Source: Candidatus Thiodiazotropha endoloripes (GTDB lineage: Bacteria; Pseudomonadota; Gammaproteobacteria; Chromatiales; Chromatiaceae). Taken from it: a DNA stretch of 64,000 bases. Numbering within the stretch: the first letter of the stretch is position 1; the number at the start of each line of letters is the position of its first letter. The notes under the pieces are model-generated. The model did no database searches and was not told where the DNA came from. It was given only the letters and a program-made list of their open reading frames with translations. Below, one piece after another: positions 60,703 to 64,000 of this stretch. Both the position numbers and the translations under genes were made by a program. The stretch covers positions 1 to 64,000 of the forward strand of contig LVKA01000011.1 of NCBI GenBank assembly GCA_001709035.1, written 5' to 3'.

Positions 60703-61518
60703 ATGCCTACCCCGATCTGTTTGTCGGGTCTTCACTGCTATCCGGTGAAGTCCCTGAGAGGCGTGGCTGTTGATCGGTCCAGCGTGGATGGGTTTGGCCT
60801 GGTGCACGACCGGCGCTGGATGGTGGTGGATAGCGATGGGGGATTTTTATCTCAGCGGGAACTCCCCCGGATGACCCTGATTGGGGTCGAGGTCGAATCC
60901 GATGGGCTGCTACTGACAGCCCCGGATATGCCTGGCTTACGGATTGGCAGCCCAACCTTTGCCGCGCCCAGAATCGAGGTTGAGGTTTGGCAGGATCGCC
61001 TCGAAGGTTGTGTGGTTGAACAGCAGGCTGATGCCTGGTTGAGTCGTTTTCTCGGTGTTGAGTGCCGTCTTGTCTATATGATGGACGATGTGAAACGTCA
61101 GGTGGATCAGCGCTATGCGGAGCCCAGACATCTCACGGCCTTCAGCGATGGCTTTCCTCTGCTGCTGGCCTCTGAGGCCTCGCTTGAGGAGCTCAACAGC
61201 CGGCTTGAGTCGCCCCTCTCCATGGCACGCTTTCGTCCCAATCTGGTGGTTTCGGGCACACAGCCCTACGCCGAGGATCAGTGGTCACGGATTCGTATCG
61301 GAACGATGGAGCTGAGATTGGTGAAGCCCTGTTCCCGTTGCAGCATTACAACCGTGGATCCCGCCACCGGGGTACGGGGCGCTGAACCGCTGGCCACCCT
61401 GGCCGCTTACCGACGACGGGGAAAACAGGTCTACTTTGGGCAGAATCTGATCTATGATCACCCGGGAGAGCTGAGCGTGGGGATGTCAGTGGAAATTCTG
61501 GAGTATCGTGATGAATAA
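60703..61518 (+). CDS. MOSC-domain protein, YcbX-like (271 aa)
   Basis: N-terminal MOSC beta-barrel (LSGLHCYPVKSLRGVAVDRS then GLVHDRRWMVVD) and C-terminal MOSC domain with conserved Cys in VKPCSRCSITTVDPATG. Related to YcbX and molybdenum-cofactor-dependent N-hydroxylated compound reductases. It has no fused ferredoxin domain, unlike E. coli YcbX. TAGGAGGG ribosome site. Overlaps the next gene by 11 bp. Confidence 0.87.
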   Translation: MPTPICLSGLHCYPVKSLRGVAVDRSSVDGFGLVHDRRWMVVDSDGGFLSQRELPRMTLIGVEVESDGLLLTAPDMPGLRIGSPTFAAPRIEVEVWQDRLEGCVVEQQADAWLSRFLGVECRLVYMMDDVKRQVDQRYAEPRHLTAFSDGFPLLLASEASLEELNSRLESPLSMARFRPNLVVSGTQPYAEDQWSRIRIGTMELRLVKPCSRCSITTVDPATGVRGAEPLATLAAYRRRGKQVYFGQNLIYDHPGELSVGMSVEILEYRDE

Positions 61519-62062
61519 TGAAGCCGTACTGACAGCAACCCGATGCTGGGTGGAAGGAACGGTGGTGGGACTCAATCTATGTCCTTTTGCCGCTGTGCCG
61601 GTAGAGGCGGGGCGTATTCGCTATCTGGTCTGCCCGGAGTCCGATATGGATGGGATCTACCGGGCGATCCTGGCTGAATTTGAGACCATGCTCGAGCGGC
61701 AGGATGCCGAGGCCAGCCTGCTGATCGTGCCGGCAGGTCTGGAAGCGTTCGATGATTACCTGGATCTGCTGCAGGTGGTGGAGGAGGTGATTCCCGAAGC
61801 GGGCCTGGAAGGCAAGTTTCAGCTCGCCAGCTTCCACCCGGATTACCAATTTGATGGTAGTGATGAAAGCGATCCGGCCAACTATACCAATCGCTCTCCC
61901 TACCCCATGTTTCACTTCATCCGAGAGGAATCTTTGGCTGAGGCGCTGAAACACTACCCACAACCGGAGCTGATCCCACAGCGAAATATCGAGTTATTAC
62001 GGGAGATGGGTCTGGAGGCCGTAGAGCAGCGATTAGCCCGTTGCCGGAAGAAGGGGGGGTAG
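61508..62062 (+). CDS. DUF1415 family protein (184 aa)
   Basis: Cytoplasmic protein with the family pattern WVEGTVVGLNLCPFA, then FQLASFHPDYQFDG and NRSPYPMFHFIREESLAEAL. Function unknown, though it is widely conserved in gammaproteobacteria. Coupled to the MOSC gene; its 3' end overlaps the convergent reductase gene by 30 bp. Confidence 0.88.
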   Translation: MMNNEAVLTATRCWVEGTVVGLNLCPFAAVPVEAGRIRYLVCPESDMDGIYRAILAEFETMLERQDAEASLLIVPAGLEAFDDYLDLLQVVEEVIPEAGLEGKFQLASFHPDYQFDGSDESDPANYTNRSPYPMFHFIREESLAEALKHYPQPELIPQRNIELLREMGLEAVEQRLARCRKKGG

Positions 62063-63190
62063 CTGCTTGGTCAGTGACTGTTTGCGCTCCACATATTTGC
62101 CACTCAGGACAAAGCCACTCAGCTGACCTTGTGGATCGTGGAACAGGCACTCTGTGCCCTGCTGGTCCTGGTGGTTTTGCCAGTCCCCCGCCGCTCCGCG
62201 TTGTGGTGGCGCGATAACGATTGGATGCAAGGGTGTCTTGATCACCACCGGCATGGCCGGATAGACCACTTCGGTGGGCTCACCGGTGAGGGTCTTGGCC
62301 AGCGCACGAGCGGCGTTCATGATCGGCATCACATAGGGCAGGTTGAAACCGGCGACTTCGGCACAGTCTCCGAGTGCGTAGATTCGCTCGTGACTGGTTC
62401 TCAGCATGCGGTCGGTAACGATGCCCCTGGCTGTCTCCAGACCGGCCTCGGCAGCCAGCTGCATCTCCGGCAGCAGGCCAACGGCGGAGAGCACCAGATC
62501 ACAATCGATAATGGAGGCATCCGTCAGGGTTAGCCGGTAGCGTTGATCCAATTGATCCATGATGGCGGCCGTCTGCTGCAGATGCCAATGGGCGCCGGCC
62601 TCTGTCATGGCCTGCTGCAGGGTTTTGCCGGTGATTGCCGGCAACAGGGTGCTGATCGGGTGGGGGTCCGGTCCGATCAGACTGACCTGATAGCCCTGAC
62701 CCAACAGGTCGTTGGCAAACTCACAGCCGATCAGGCCAGGTCCGATGATCGCCACATGGGCGGGTGATTGGGGCAGCAGCTGCCTGAACCGGTGGTAGTC
62801 ATAGAGACTGTTGACGGTGACTCGATGTTGCTCAGCATCACCACGCATGGCGGGAAGGATCGGTTTCGCCCCCAGAGCGAGTACCAGAAAAGTGTAGCTT
62901 GGCTCACCCTGGTCGGTGATCACCCGTTGGCGTTCGGTATCGATGGCGGTGACACGGCAGTTGGTGTCGATGCGCATCTTCAGCCGATCGCACATGCTCT
63001 CTGCCGTGGCATTGACCAGGTCCTGGCTCTGCTTGCCCTGTGCGAGGCCATTTGAAAGCATCGGTTTCGAGTAGAAATCTCCCGCATCCGCGGTGATCAT
63101 CTGCAGTTCGATTGACTCATCGACGGCCCTGATCTCCCGGGCAAGGCTGTAGCCGGCCAGGCCGGAACCGAGAATCAGAATTTTTTCCAT
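62033..63190 (-). CDS. rubredoxin-NAD(P)+ reductase-like flavoprotein (385 aa)
   Basis: FAD-dependent pyridine nucleotide-disulfide oxidoreductase. N-terminal FAD motif ILGSGLAGYSLAREIR, NAD-binding AIIGPGLIGCEFANDL (about 150-165), and C-terminal YALGDCAEVAG. It lies 40 nt downstream of the rubredoxin gene and probably reduces it with NADH. Length fits AlkT/RubB-type reductases. Typical uses are oxygen or peroxide reduction or an alkane hydroxylase; no hydroxylase is nearby. Confidence 0.9.
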   Translation of the reverse strand: MEKILILGSGLAGYSLAREIRAVDESIELQMITADAGDFYSKPMLSNGLAQGKQSQDLVNATAESMCDRLKMRIDTNCRVTAIDTERQRVITDQGEPSYTFLVLALGAKPILPAMRGDAEQHRVTVNSLYDYHRFRQLLPQSPAHVAIIGPGLIGCEFANDLLGQGYQVSLIGPDPHPISTLLPAITGKTLQQAMTEAGAHWHLQQTAAIMDQLDQRYRLTLTDASIIDCDLVLSAVGLLPEMQLAAEAGLETARGIVTDRMLRTSHERIYALGDCAEVAGFNLPYVMPIMNAARALAKTLTGEPTEVVYPAMPVVIKTPLHPIVIAPPQRGAAGDWQNHQDQQGTECLFHDPQGQLSGFVLSGKYVERKQSLTKQLPPLLPATG

Positions 63191-63230
63191 CTTCTTGTTT
63201 TTAAATAATCCGCTTTGGAGGTCCCAGCTC

Positions 63231-63401
63231 CTAGGCTACCATCTCCACCATCTCGAAGTCAGCTTTGCTCACACCACACTCCGGGCACTCCCAGTCATCC
63301 GGGATTTCGCTCCAGCGGGTTCCGGCAGCAATACCCTCTTCCGGCAATCCTTCGGCTTCGTCATAGATAAAGCCACAGACGATACATTGATACTTCTTCA
63401 T
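63231..63401 (-). CDS. rubredoxin (56 aa)
   Basis: One-iron electron carrier with two CxxC loops, CIVCGF (near residue 6) and CPECGVSK (near 39), and the typical [11 protein letters not shown] stretch. ATG at 63401 with AGAAG behind it sets the start; a longer in-frame extension is not rubredoxin-like. It is operonic with its reductase. Confidence 0.93.
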   Translation of the reverse strand: MKKYQCIVCGFIYDEAEGLPEEGIAAGTRWSEIPDDWECPECGVSKADFEMVEMVA

Positions 63402-63540
63402 AACTTCTCCCAACCTATTCCTGAGTGGATTAAAGGGTTTTGCTAAAAGATAGCCTGATACCCCTCTCCACTCCACCCTGCAAAGATTGGGGAAAGAGTA
63501 AAATCAGCCTTTGCGTGGCAGTTTGCAGCCTTGGTCTGAA

Positions 63541-63897
63541 TCAGTCGTACTCATCTGACCGTCGGGCGTCACCACGCACCTTGTCGGCTGGGTAACGGGC
63601 TTCGTTAATGGCAATTTTCCGTTCAGTCGCATCGATCAGGTCGATATCCAGTCGTTCGGCGCAACGGATCAGATAGATCAGAATGTCAGCCATTTCCATG
63701 GCGACCTGCTGATGCTTATCGTCGGACAGATTCATGCTCTGTTCCTCAGTCAGCCACTGAAAATGTTCGACCAGCTCGGCACACTCCGCAATCATTGCCA
63801 TGGTCAGATTTTTCGGGCTGTGGAACTGTTCCCAGTCCCGGGTTTGGGCAAACTGTTTGAGTCGATTGTTGAGGTTGTCCAGGGAGTCTTGGGACAT
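63541..63897 (-). CDS. MazG-like nucleotide pyrophosphohydrolase (118 aa)
   Basis: All-alpha dNTP pyrophosphatase of the MazG/RS21-C6 class. Metal-binding EEx12-28ExxD-type residues are visible in AECAELVEHFQW and VAMEMADILIYLIR. It cleans aberrant nucleotides such as dCTP analogues. ATG at 63897 is preceded by AGGA at good spacing; ATGs three and eight codons upstream are possible. Confidence 0.88.
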   Translation of the reverse strand: MSQDSLDNLNNRLKQFAQTRDWEQFHSPKNLTMAMIAECAELVEHFQWLTEEQSMNLSDDKHQQVAMEMADILIYLIRCAERLDIDLIDATERKIAINEARYPADKVRGDARRSDEYD

Positions 63898-63939
63898 GGC
63901 GGCCATCCTGGTGGTTGACAAAGCGTTGAAGTTTGATGG

Positions 63940-64000
63940 TCAGTCGATGGCAATCAGTTCAATGCCGTTCTGATCGGGGTCTCGACAAAACAGTGCGCGG
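63940..64000 (-). CDS. VOC/glyoxalase-family protein, C-terminal end only
   Basis: The last 19 codons (RALFCRDPDQNGIELIAID, then stop) are cut by the window edge. The FCRDPDxNGIEL pattern with its metal-binding Glu is typical of the last strand of glyoxalase/bleomycin-resistance-like proteins. No more can be said from this piece. Confidence 0.65.
   Translation of the reverse strand, partial: RALFCRDPDQNGIELIAID

Noticed and set aside
1-64000. CRISPR arrays, tRNA/rRNA genes, riboswitches
   Set aside because: I looked for regularly spaced repeats, cloverleaf-like sequences and leader structures and saw none convincing. A covariance-model scan could overturn this for small RNAs.

Overview
The window looks like chromosome from a Gram-negative gammaproteobacterium. 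Signs are PilU, SlyX, YcgL, DUF1415, Bcp, rubredoxin with its reductase, sigma-54 promoters, and a cell envelope with lipoproteins and an outer-membrane DUF1302 protein. Gene content and style recall the Sedimenticola/Thiodiazotropha group of sulfur oxidisers, but that is inference; no rRNA gene or other phylogenetic marker settles it.

Layout. (1) 0-4.3 kb is an AT-rich gene-cassette array, the distal end of a chromosomal integron. It carries small orphan ORFs separated by attC sites whose outer core sites (R'') match the start of their own cassette. The last visible cassette is cut by an IS30-family insertion. (2) 4.6-7.3 kb holds a membrane diguanylate cyclase, a Tat-exported Cys/His-rich copper-storage-like protein and a CDGSH iron-sulfur protein. 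(3) 7.3-22.7 kb is a catabolic block. A GntR/FCD regulator faces a long operon with the phenol hydroxylase reductase (dmpP), ferredoxin (dmpQ), catechol meta-cleavage lower-pathway genes (dmpC, E, F, G, H), an AhpD-like protein, a YCF48 lipoprotein and an RND/MMPL transporter. A second unit encodes a DUF1302 outer-membrane protein and a DUF1329 protein. (4) 23-30 kb holds an HCCA isomerase/GST/ABM operon, an unknown coiled-coil protein, a quinone oxidoreductase and two membrane transporters, with dispersed repeats. (5) 30.4-37.2 kb has a MopR/DmpR-type sigma-54 activator divergent from phenol hydroxylase dmpKLMNO and catechol 2,3-dioxygenase dmpB. (6) 37-64 kb is mostly housekeeping and signalling: glycogen phosphorylase, a VPLPA-type exosortase substrate, two large GGDEF-EAL proteins (one with a PhnD-like binding protein), a di-haem peroxidase, isoaspartyl peptidase, a hybrid kinase/response regulator/ArsR/SlyX string, Bcp, an XrtA-type ATPase, PilU, a MOSC protein, and rubredoxin with its reductase.

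How it works together. Phenol would be hydroxylated by DmpKLMNO using electrons from DmpP. DmpB cleaves the catechol, and DmpC, DmpH, DmpE, DmpG and DmpF take the ring-fission product to pyruvate and acetyl-CoA. The reductase and lower pathway sit about 14 kb from the oxygenase, behind an FCD-regulator-type promoter. The oxygenase has a sigma-54 promoter. The DUF1302/DUF1329 unit carries both signals: a sigma-54 promoter matching the oxygenase promoter at all 11 specified positions, and a palindrome matching the putative FCD operators. That makes it the best candidate for an envelope transport system wired to phenol catabolism, and it is the most interesting observation in the window. No 4-oxalocrotonate tautomerase (dmpI) or hydrolase (dmpD) gene was found here.
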